From positions 186,001-250,000 of the forward strand of contig NZ_AUMT01000004.1 in the NCBI RefSeq assembly GCF_000430825.1: a stretch of 64,000 bases of DNA. Reading direction: 5' to 3'. Positions 1-7,044 of this stretch are shown piece after piece. A model generated the notes under the pieces. That model did no database searches and had not been told where the DNA came from. It saw only the letters and a program-made list of their open reading frames with translations. Position numbers and translations under genes: made by a program. Positions within the stretch are counted from its first letter, which is position 1. Every line of letters starts with the position of its first letter. This DNA is from Chryseobacterium daeguense DSM 19388 (GTDB taxonomy: Bacteria > Bacteroidota > Bacteroidia > Flavobacteriales > Weeksellaceae).

Positions 1-913
1 TGTAGAATATATTGAAACATTTCAGAATGATAATAATCTGATATTAAAGCTGGCTTATTCTTTAAACCAAAACTCAGAGCATCCATTATCAAATGCAGTG
101 ATTAAAAAGGCAAAAGATAACCAGGTTTCTCCTGAGAAAGTGGAACAGTTTGAAAATATTTCAGGGAAAGGAGTAAAAGGAAAAATCAATGGAAAAACAG
201 TTTATGTTGGAAATGAAAGTTTATTGACCTCAAACCAGATTTCAATTCCCGAAAGCCTGCAGAAAAAAGCTGTTGAAGTACAATCTAAAGCCCACACAAC
301 ATCCTATGTGGTCCAGGAAAATGAAGTAATAGGTTTCATAAGTTTTACGGATAAAATTAAAGAAAGCTCCAAAAAAGCAGTGCAGCAGTTATTAAGTGAA
401 GGTATTGATGTAATCATGATGACCGGAGATAATGAACACACTGCAAAAGCCGTTGCAGACGAGCTTGGAATTAAACATTTCAAGGCCAATTGTCATCCTG
501 AAGATAAATTAAATGAAGTTAAAAAGTTGCAGCAGCAGGGCAAAATTGTAGCCATGACCGGTGACGGGATCAATGACTCTCCTGCCCTTGCCCAAGCCAA
601 TATTGGGATTGCTATGGGAACAGGAACGGACGTAGCCATAGAAAGTGCTGAAATTACTTTGCTTAAAGGTGATATTCTGGGTGTTGCAAAAGCAAAATTA
701 CTCAGTGAAAAGCTTCTGAAAAATATTAAGGAAAATCTGTTTTTTGCTTTCATTTATAATGTGCTGGGTGTACCGATTGCGGCAGGATTATTGTATCCGT
801 TTTTTGGAATTCTTTTGTCACCGATGATAGCGGCGGCGGCGATGAGCTTTAGTTCTTTGTCTGTGATTTTGAATTCGCTGCGATTGAATTCGGTTGATCT
901 GGATATTAAATAA
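1..913 (+). CDS. copA: Copper-translocating P-type ATPase, 3' part (5' end outside window)
   Basis: This is the C-terminal part of a P1B-type ATPase that pumps metal, most likely Cu+, across the inner membrane. The frame is open from base 2, so the gene starts before the window; the GTG at 98 is internal. Just ahead of that GTG the frame encodes the SEHPLSNA loop, the HP motif of the nucleotide-binding domain. Downstream come MMTGDN, the hinge MTGDGINDSPALAQA and MGTGTDVA. The last two membrane helices carry YN (FIYNVLGVPIAAG) and MSFSSLS, matching the YN/MxxSS residues of the Cu+-specific P1B-1 subgroup. The ion-binding CPC helix, the phosphorylation DKTGT and any N-terminal metal-binding domain lie outside the window. 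Function is secure at family level; Cu+ specificity is inferred from the last two helices. Confidence 0.93.
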   Translation, partial: VEYIETFQNDNNLILKLAYSLNQNSEHPLSNAVIKKAKDNQVSPEKVEQFENISGKGVKGKINGKTVYVGNESLLTSNQISIPESLQKKAVEVQSKAHTTSYVVQENEVIGFISFTDKIKESSKKAVQQLLSEGIDVIMMTGDNEHTAKAVADELGIKHFKANCHPEDKLNEVKKLQQQGKIVAMTGDGINDSPALAQANIGIAMGTGTDVAIESAEITLLKGDILGVAKAKLLSEKLLKNIKENLFFAFIYNVLGVPIAAGLLYPFFGILLSPMIAAAAMSFSSLSVILNSLRLNSVDLDIK

Positions 914-1006
914 TTTTAATTTACGCTGTTTTTTATTATAACTAAATATGCTTAAACATCAGCGTAATCGGCTAAATCCGCAGGAGAAAATATAAACTTA
1001 AAAAAC

Positions 1007-1735
1007 ATGAAAAAAGAAAATCTTTTTATCGGCTGTTCAGGTTTCTACAATAACGACTGGAAGGGATCTTTATACCCGGAAGATGCCAAAAGCAAAGATT
1101 TTCTCACATTATATTCCAAAGAGTTTAATTCTGTGGAAATCAATTCTACATTTTATAGAAAACCAACCGCAAAAACGCTTTTAAAGTGGATGGATGAAAC
1201 TGCGGATGATTTTAAATTTTTCATTAAAATTCCCAAAACAATTTCTCATGAAAAACGATTGAAAGATTGTAAAGAAGAAATTTCAGAATTCTGCCATCAT
1301 GTTGAAGCTCATTTAAAAGAAAAGCTTTCAGGGTTTTTATATCAGTTTCCTCCTTCCTTCAAAAATACACCGGAAAACCTTGATTTAATCCTTAAAAACC
1401 TTGATTTTAATTTTCTGAATGTTATTGAATTCCGCCATGAATCCTGGTGGCGTGATGAAGTTTTTTCTATTTTAAAAGAAAACAGCATTGTTTTTTCCGG
1501 CGTAAGCTTCCCGGGAAATCTTCCTGAAGACGTAATCATCAACCATCCCGAAATTTTATACTACAGGCTCCACGGAAAACCTGTCCTATACAAGTCAGAG
1601 TACAGCGAAAAATTCCTTAATGATCTTGCAGAAAAAATAAAAGATTTTCAAGGGAAAGTATTTATCTTTTTTAATAATACTTGGGGAAATGCCGCTATAA
1701 AAAATGCTTTGTATTTAAAATCAATTATGCCCTGA
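1007..1735 (+). CDS. DUF72 (YecE-like) family protein
   Basis: A 242-residue protein of the DUF72 family, which folds as a TIM barrel and has no firmly established biochemical role. The family signature is visible at the N-terminus (FIGCSGFYNNDWKGSLYP), followed by FNSVEINSTFYRKP, FKFFIKIPKTISHEKRL, the FLYQFPPSF strand, VIEFRHESWW and the YYRLHGKP and FFNNTWGNAA segments near the C-terminus. Length and order are normal for the family. The ATG at 1007 follows an AT-rich leader. It stands 93 bp behind the copper ATPase on the same strand, but I see no evidence of a functional link. Confidence 0.9.
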   Translation: MKKENLFIGCSGFYNNDWKGSLYPEDAKSKDFLTLYSKEFNSVEINSTFYRKPTAKTLLKWMDETADDFKFFIKIPKTISHEKRLKDCKEEISEFCHHVEAHLKEKLSGFLYQFPPSFKNTPENLDLILKNLDFNFLNVIEFRHESWWRDEVFSILKENSIVFSGVSFPGNLPEDVIINHPEILYYRLHGKPVLYKSEYSEKFLNDLAEKIKDFQGKVFIFFNNTWGNAAIKNALYLKSIMP

Positions 1736-1863
1736 GATTTGTTAAAAATCATAATATTAAAATAAAATTAAAAAGCCAAATTTCTCAATAGCACGGCATA
1801 GATTTTGCTAAAATTATTGTATAAAATTTAACATTTTTTTAACAATAAAATTCCAACAACTTT

Positions 1864-2730
1864 ATGAGAAAAACTTTTGCAGAAAAGTCTCGAAACCAGA
1901 CTTTTCTTGGGATGTTTGCATTGGTGAGTGCAGCTTCAATTTTATTAGCCGGTTGTAACCGAAATCAAGACAAAAAAGAATCAGAAAAGCTGATTCCAAA
2001 AAACCATCCCGTCGCAAAAGAAGTCCCCAGAATCGATGATGAGAACGTAACAGATGATAAAAGAGTTATTTACCTCACGTTTGATGACGGACCCAATCAG
2101 GGTACAGAAAATCTCCTCAAAATCTTAAAAAAGAGAAATGTATGCGCAACCGCCTTTCTGGTTGGGAAGCACGCCTATGGAAGCAAAAAACAAAAAAATG
2201 ATCTTGAGCTTATGAGGAAAGATCCTTTGCTGGAACTTGCCAACCACAGCTTTACCCATGCTCATAATAAATATACAGATTTTTATAAGAATCCGGATGC
2301 GGTAGTCAATGATTTTAATACGGCAAAAGACAGCTTGAAATTATACAGTAAAATCGCAAGAACCCCGGGAAGAAATATCTGGAGGCTCAACAACATTAGT
2401 GTTACTGATCTTAAATCTTCCTCAGAAGCGGCAAACAAGCTTAAACAAGCCGGCTATAAAGTGATAGGCTGGGATCTTGAATGGAAACCCACCAATAAAA
2501 TGGTTTTAAAAGGAAATCACGACGAAATGCTGAAAAAAGTGGACAGCGTTTTCTTCAATGATCTGGAAAAAACCTCAAGGCATCTCGTATTTCTTACCCA
2601 TGATCAGTATTTAACTGTTGCTGATTCTGTAAACGAGCTGGATCTTTTCATAGAAAAACTGCAGAAAAGCAACCGTTTTGTATTCAGGAAGATCTCGGAT
2701 TATCCTAGGATTAATGAGGTTTTGAACTAA
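1864..2730 (+). CDS. Polysaccharide deacetylase (NodB-fold) lipoprotein
   Basis: A 288-residue envelope protein predicted to remove acetyl groups from a polysaccharide or peptidoglycan. The N-terminus is a lipoprotein signal with lipobox LLAGC (Cys31). The NodB domain starts at about residue 68 with YLTFDDGPNQG, giving the metal or catalytic aspartates D74 and D75, and continues with the NHSFTHAH motif (H128 and H132). The RTPGRN and FLTHDQY segments match later catalytic motifs of carbohydrate esterase family 4. The domain is split by a longer insertion than in small CE4 enzymes. The substrate is unknown, and acetylated surface glycan is as likely as peptidoglycan. It is transcribed alone, with 128 bp of AT-rich DNA ahead of it. 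Confidence 0.85.
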   Translation: MRKTFAEKSRNQTFLGMFALVSAASILLAGCNRNQDKKESEKLIPKNHPVAKEVPRIDDENVTDDKRVIYLTFDDGPNQGTENLLKILKKRNVCATAFLVGKHAYGSKKQKNDLELMRKDPLLELANHSFTHAHNKYTDFYKNPDAVVNDFNTAKDSLKLYSKIARTPGRNIWRLNNISVTDLKSSSEAANKLKQAGYKVIGWDLEWKPTNKMVLKGNHDEMLKKVDSVFFNDLEKTSRHLVFLTHDQYLTVADSVNELDLFIEKLQKSNRFVFRKISDYPRINEVLN

Positions 2731-2863
2731 TTTTTTTTCCCAAGAATTACACAAATTCTCACAGCTGTTAACATTGCAAATTCTTAAATAAGACGTATGC
2801 AAAAATCTGTGGAAATCTGTATAATTCGTGGGAATTTAATTTTAAATTCAGAAATTTGCAATT

Positions 2864-3523
2864 ATGAGCATTAAAGAAAACTATTATATTATAAAAGGCC
2901 AGCTTCCGGAAAATGTTCAGCTGGTGGCGGTTTCAAAAACGCACCCCATTTCAGCAATTCAGGAGGTTTATGATTTAGGGCAAAGGGTTTTTGGAGAGAA
3001 TAAAGTTCAGGAACTGGTGGAAAAGTATCCACTGCTTCCGAAGGACATCCAATGGCATTTAATCGGGCATTTACAGACCAATAAGGTAAAATATATTGCT
3101 GAATTCATTGATACCATTCAAAGTGCAGATTCAGAAAAATTAATTAAGGAAATTAATAAGGAAGCAGCCAAATACAGCCGTTCTATTAAAGTATTGCTGC
3201 AGGTAAAAATTGCTGAAGAAGATACTAAATTCGGACTGGAAGCTGCTCAAGCGAAGAACTTATTTCAACAATATATCAACGGGGAATTTCCTCACATTGA
3301 AATTACAGGCCTGATGGGTATGGCTACTTTTACGGATAATAAAGATCAGGTCCGAAAAGAATTTCTATTATTAAAAGGACTTTTTGATGAGTTAAACCAA
3401 CTAAAACCATTACAAACATTATCAATGGGAATGAGTGATGATTTTCCTGTCGCTATTGAATGCGGAGCCAATTCTGTACGGGTAGGATCCGCAATTTTCG
3501 GGAGCAGAGATTATTCTAAATAG
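2864..3523 (+). CDS. YggS-family pyridoxal 5'-phosphate homeostasis protein
   Basis: A 219-residue PLP-binding protein of the YggS/PROSC family, which keeps free pyridoxal phosphate low and hands it to apo-enzymes and has no known catalytic activity. The PLP lysine lies in LVAVSKTHP near residue 25. FGENKVQEL, WHLIGHLQTNKVKY, GLMGMAT and the C-terminal LSMGMSDDFPVAIECGANSVRVGSAIFG are all hallmarks of the family. The length is normal. The ATG at 2864 follows AAATTTGCAATT, a short leader resembling the promoter-proximal starts common in this phylum. Confidence 0.95.
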   Translation: MSIKENYYIIKGQLPENVQLVAVSKTHPISAIQEVYDLGQRVFGENKVQELVEKYPLLPKDIQWHLIGHLQTNKVKYIAEFIDTIQSADSEKLIKEINKEAAKYSRSIKVLLQVKIAEEDTKFGLEAAQAKNLFQQYINGEFPHIEITGLMGMATFTDNKDQVRKEFLLLKGLFDELNQLKPLQTLSMGMSDDFPVAIECGANSVRVGSAIFGSRDYSK

Positions 3524-3541
3524 AATCATTTAGGTATAATT

Positions 3542-3575
3542 TTTGCTAATAATTCAATCAAAAAATCTAAATTTG
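3542..3575 (+). promoter_or_regulatory. Bacteroidota-type promoter for the response regulator
   Basis: TTTG at 3542-3545 and TAAATTTG at 3568-3575 are separated by 22 bases, matching the -33/-7 pattern of the main sigma factor in Bacteroidota. The ATG is only 5 bases after the -7 box, so the transcript probably has almost no leader. Confidence 0.6.
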
Positions 3576-3580
3576 CAACT

Positions 3581-4765
3581 ATGCAAAAAATCCTTATTGT
3601 AGAAGACGAAAAAGCAATCTCAGGAGTACTCCACAGTATCCTTTCTGATGAACTTACCGATTATGAATTTGTTATTGCCGAAGACGGCCTTGAAGGTTAT
3701 AAGCAGGTAGAAAAAGAAGATTTCGCTCTTGTGATCTCGGATATTAAAATGCCTAAACTTTCCGGAACAGAACTTTTAAAGCAAAGCCTCGCTTTAAAGC
3801 CGGAATCCACCTTTATTATGATCTCAGGACATGCGGATATTGATTCTGCAGTATCTTGTCTGCGAGAAGGTGCTTATGATTTCATCTCCAAACCTATTGA
3901 TATCAACAGACTGATTACCAGTGTAAAAAATGCTTTAGCTAAAGAAACATTGAAGAAGGAAAATAAAAACCTTCAGACAGAGAACAAAACGCTAAAGAAA
4001 AAAGTAAGCAAAAAATACCAGATGATCGGTGAATCTGCCGGTTTGAAGAAAATCCAGGATATGATTGGTAAAGTGGCGCTTTCTGATGCCAGAGTACTGA
4101 TTACAGGTCCCAACGGGGCAGGAAAAGAATTGGTTGCCCATGCTATCCATAACCAGAGTGACCGCGCAAGAGGCCCGATGGTGGAAGTGAACTGCGCCGC
4201 AATTCCTTCAGAATTAATAGAATCTGAGCTTTTCGGGCACGTAAAAGGTTCTTTTACAGGTGCTATTAAAGATAAGCAGGGAAAATTCGAACAGGCAAAC
4301 GGAGGTACTATTTTCCTTGATGAAATTGGCGATATGAGCCTTATTGCACAGGCAAAAGTATTGCGTGCACTGCAGGAAAGCAAAGTTTCCCCGGTTGGAA
4401 GCGATAAAGAAATAAAGGTAGACGTAAGAGTGCTTGCTGCTACCAACAAAAATATGCAGAAGGAAATAGAAGCTGGAAGATTTAGGGAAGACCTTTACCA
4501 CAGACTTTCTGTTATTGAGATTTATGTTCCGCCGTTGGATGAAAGAAAAGAAGACATCAAGCTTCTGGTGGAGCATTTTGCAGGTATGATCGCCGATGAA
4601 CATGGTACTGCCATGAAAAAATTTGATGATAAGGCTATCGAAGCGCTAAAAGCTCTTTCCTGGACAGGAAATATCAGGGAATTGAGAAATGTGGTGGAAA
4701 GATTAATTATTTTAGGTGGAAATACCGTTTCTGCTGAAGATGTTGCAAGTTTTGTGAGGAAATAA
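3581..4765 (+). CDS. Sigma-54-type response regulator (receiver + AAA+) lacking a C-terminal HTH
   Basis: A 394-residue NtrC-family regulator. The receiver domain (about 1-120) has the acidic pair near E8/D9, the phosphoacceptor D54 (LVISDIKMP) and K104. A coiled-coil linker (122-146) leads to the AAA+ domain with Walker A GPNGAGK (176-182), the sigma-54 contact loop GSFTGA (223-228, serine in place of the usual alanine), Walker B IFLDEIGD (244-251) and sensor II WTGNIRELRNVVERL. The protein stops at VASFVRK, just after the AAA+ domain, so the Fis-type helix-turn-helix seen in most family members is absent. It may act from solution or through a partner. No histidine kinase is adjacent. The stop is followed by a clear terminator, so truncation by a nearby frameshift looks unlikely. 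Confidence 0.92.
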   Translation: MQKILIVEDEKAISGVLHSILSDELTDYEFVIAEDGLEGYKQVEKEDFALVISDIKMPKLSGTELLKQSLALKPESTFIMISGHADIDSAVSCLREGAYDFISKPIDINRLITSVKNALAKETLKKENKNLQTENKTLKKKVSKKYQMIGESAGLKKIQDMIGKVALSDARVLITGPNGAGKELVAHAIHNQSDRARGPMVEVNCAAIPSELIESELFGHVKGSFTGAIKDKQGKFEQANGGTIFLDEIGDMSLIAQAKVLRALQESKVSPVGSDKEIKVDVRVLAATNKNMQKEIEAGRFREDLYHRLSVIEIYVPPLDERKEDIKLLVEHFAGMIADEHGTAMKKFDDKAIEALKALSWTGNIRELRNVVERLIILGGNTVSAEDVASFVRK

Positions 4766-4798
4766 TTCTTTAATTATTACTTAATATAAAATATACAG

Positions 4799-4833
4799 TT
4801 TGCAGTATCTCAGGGTACTGCAAATTTTTTTTT
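4799..4833 (+). terminator. Rho-independent terminator after the response regulator
   Basis: A perfect 9-bp stem (tttgcagta / tactgcaaa) with an 8-base loop is followed by nine T residues, 33 bp after the stop codon. Confidence 0.9.
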
Positions 4834-4887
4834 GAAGATTTTCTGAAATGAATTTCAAACTCAATCTTATATGAATTATAAACTATT

Positions 4888-6249
4888 ATGAACTTTTTAC
4901 ATAAAAACTATACAAAAGAATGCCTGACACTGGCTCTCCCTGTAATGTTGACGCAGGTAGGGCAAGTCTCGGTGAATTTATTTGACAATATAATTGTGGG
5001 GAAACTGCTGGGTGCAGATGCGCTGGCCTCCGTTTCATTGGGGAATGCCGTATTTTTCTCGATGTTCGTTCTGGCGCTGGGATTTTCTTTTGCGATCCCG
5101 CCTTTGGTTTCGGAGGCGCATTCCAAGGGGGATCATAAAACAATTAATTCAGTTTTCAGCCACGGATTCGTTATTAATATGAGTGTGGGTGTTATTTTAA
5201 TGGCACTTCTGCTTTTACTGATGCCTTTAATTTATCATTCCGGTCAGCCGGCGAAGATTATTCCGGATACTGTGGATTTTCTTACCATTATGGCCATCAG
5301 CATTATTCCGTTTATGGCTTTCCAGACGCTCCGTGAAGTTTCTGAAGGATTATCTTACACCATCGGGGTTACAAAAGCTACGATTATCGCTAACGTAATT
5401 AATATTGCTTTAAATTATATTTTCATTAAAGGAATCTGGATTTTCCCTGAAATGGGCGTTAAAGGCTCTGCATTAGCAAGCTTAATTGCCAGAATTTTTA
5501 TGGTGATATTCCTGTACTTTGTTCTTTTAAATGAAAAGAAAACGAAGCAGTATATCAAAGATTTTTCGTTAAAAATTAAAGTTTTCACGAAAGAAATGTT
5601 TGAAAAAATGGTAAGATTAGGTTTTCCTACAGCTTTACAAATGTTCTTTGAAGTGACCGCTTTTGCAGGGGCAGCTTTTATTTGCGGTTTAATTTCTGCC
5701 CATGATATTGCTTCTCACCAGATTGCGTTGAGTATGGCTTCTTTTACCTTTAATCTCTGTATCGGTTTCAGTGTGGCTTCCACTGTAATGATCGGGAGAA
5801 AACTGGGTGAAGGAAACTTCATAGAATTAAGAAAAGTGGGAATCAATAATCTAAAGATTGCCTTTCTTTTTATGACGATCTGCGGAATTATTTTTATTCT
5901 GGGAAGGAATTTCCTTCCAACTTTTTTTACTAAAAAAGAAGAAATTGAAGTGATTGCCTTAGCTTCAAAATTAATGATCATCGCAGCACTTTTCCAGCTT
6001 TCAGACGGCATTCAGGTGACAGCTTTAGGAATGCTGAGAGGCTTACAGGATGTTAAAATCCCTTCTATTTATACGTTTATTGCGTATTGGATCATCACTA
6101 TTCCTCTAGGCTATTTCCTTTGCGTAACCTTAAATATGGGAGCTTTCGGAATGTGGATTGCATTAGGATTGGGATTGACAGTCTCGGCGGTTATGCTGGT
6201 CAAACGATTTTTGAATATGTCTGCAAAGAGAATTAAACAGAATTTATAA
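4888..6249 (+). CDS. MATE family multidrug/toxin efflux transporter (NorM-like)
   Basis: A 453-residue inner-membrane protein with about twelve hydrophobic segments in two similar halves, the MATE layout. The start TLALPVMLTQVGQVSVNLFDNIIVGKLLG gives the typical first helices, and the second half starts around FPTALQMFFEVTAFAGAAF. MATE proteins export cationic drugs or metabolites in exchange for Na+ or H+. The phrase QVTALGMLRGLQDVKIP near residue 375 is characteristic. The substrate cannot be told. It is a single-gene unit ending in its own terminator. Confidence 0.95.
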   Translation: MNFLHKNYTKECLTLALPVMLTQVGQVSVNLFDNIIVGKLLGADALASVSLGNAVFFSMFVLALGFSFAIPPLVSEAHSKGDHKTINSVFSHGFVINMSVGVILMALLLLLMPLIYHSGQPAKIIPDTVDFLTIMAISIIPFMAFQTLREVSEGLSYTIGVTKATIIANVINIALNYIFIKGIWIFPEMGVKGSALASLIARIFMVIFLYFVLLNEKKTKQYIKDFSLKIKVFTKEMFEKMVRLGFPTALQMFFEVTAFAGAAFICGLISAHDIASHQIALSMASFTFNLCIGFSVASTVMIGRKLGEGNFIELRKVGINNLKIAFLFMTICGIIFILGRNFLPTFFTKKEEIEVIALASKLMIIAALFQLSDGIQVTALGMLRGLQDVKIPSIYTFIAYWIITIPLGYFLCVTLNMGAFGMWIALGLGLTVSAVMLVKRFLNMSAKRIKQNL

Positions 6250-6253
6250 TATG

Positions 6254-6287
6254 AAAGCGGTCTTTTGGGATCGCTTTTTGTTTTTTC
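6254..6287 (+). terminator. Terminator after the MATE gene
   Basis: A short stem (aaagcg / cgcttt) with a 12-base loop is followed by TTGTTTTTT, directly after the MATE stop codon. Confidence 0.75.
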
Positions 6288-6306
6288 ATTAAAAGATACT
6301 CACTCA

Positions 6307-6364
6307 AAATTTCCCTCCTCTGGAGGGGTGGCGAAAATTCAAAGAATTTTTGACGGGGTGGTTT
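6307..6364. repeat. Dispersed intergenic repeat, copy 1 (GACGGGGTGG type)
   Basis: This 58-bp non-coding segment contains a short hairpin (cctc/gagg), GCGAAAATTC, AAAGAATTTTTGACGGGG and TGGTTT. A reverse-complement copy with few differences lies at 35716-35772. Both sit just past the ends of genes. Confidence 0.75.
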
Positions 6365-6438
6365 TACACATCAATCGTGAATTTACAAATAAGTTGAACA
6401 GAAAAATTTAATTTACAATTAACAGCTCACAATTCACC

Positions 6439-6942
6439 TTAAATAATTTTCTTCCCTAAAATCACAAGCGTCCGTTCTACCCCATCCAGAACGGCCACAT
6501 CAGGAAAAACGCCCCAATCTTCGAAACCGAAATGCCTGAAGAGTTTCAAGCTTGGTTCGTTATGTAAAAAAATAAATCCTAATAAAGTTTTTACCCCAAA
6601 TTTTCCTGCATTATCAATACAATATTGGAGGACCTTCTTTCCAAAACCTTTTCCACGACAGTTTTCATCCATGTAAATGCTGATTTCAACCGTTCCATTG
6701 TAAGCCGGCCTGCCATAAAATGATGAAAAGCTTACCCAACCTACAATACCATTATCATGATTTTCGACCATCCAAAGCGGCCTTGTTTCAGGGTTATGTT
6801 CTGAAAACCACTGTAATCTGCTTTCCACAGAAACTTCTTCTGTATCAGCAGTTACCATTCTCGACGGAATAGTGGAATTATAAATCTCAACGATTTTAGG
6901 TAAGTCTTCCGGGGTGGCGTTCCTGAATTTGAGTTCTTCCAT
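6439..6942 (-). CDS. GNAT family N-acetyltransferase (phosphinothricin acetyltransferase-like)
   Basis: A 167-residue acetyltransferase that would move an acetyl group from acetyl-CoA to a small amine. It begins LKFRNATPEDLPKIVEIYNS and has the acetyl-CoA pocket ENCRGKGFGKKVLQYCI (motif A, R/Q-x-x-G-x-G/A) and the later GFIFLHNEPSLKLFRHFGF motif B. The overall pattern follows the phosphinothricin/methionine-sulfone acetyltransferase branch, but the true substrate is unknown. A TATATTTG box lies 18 bp ahead of the ATG on the minus strand (6967-6960), supporting this start. Confidence 0.9.
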   Translation of the reverse strand: MEELKFRNATPEDLPKIVEIYNSTIPSRMVTADTEEVSVESRLQWFSEHNPETRPLWMVENHDNGIVGWVSFSSFYGRPAYNGTVEISIYMDENCRGKGFGKKVLQYCIDNAGKFGVKTLLGFIFLHNEPSLKLFRHFGFEDWGVFPDVAVLDGVERTLVILGKKII

Positions 6943-7010
6943 TTTATATAATTGAGATGCAAATATATTTTAAGTTTTAAATAAATTGAAATTTTAAGTC
7001 ATCTTAAATA

Positions 7011-7038
7011 AAAAAACTCGTTCGAAATGAACGAGTTT
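7011..7038 (-). terminator. Terminator downstream of the S9 peptidase
   Basis: A perfect 10-bp stem (aaactcgttc / gaacgagttt) with a 5-base loop is followed on the minus strand by a T-rich run, 6 bp past the peptidase stop. Confidence 0.88.
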
Positions 7039-7044
7039 GCAATG

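Noticed and set aside
4214..4603. 129-codon antisense frame in the response regulator gene
   Set aside because: It lies wholly inside a well-supported gene on the other strand and has no family features.
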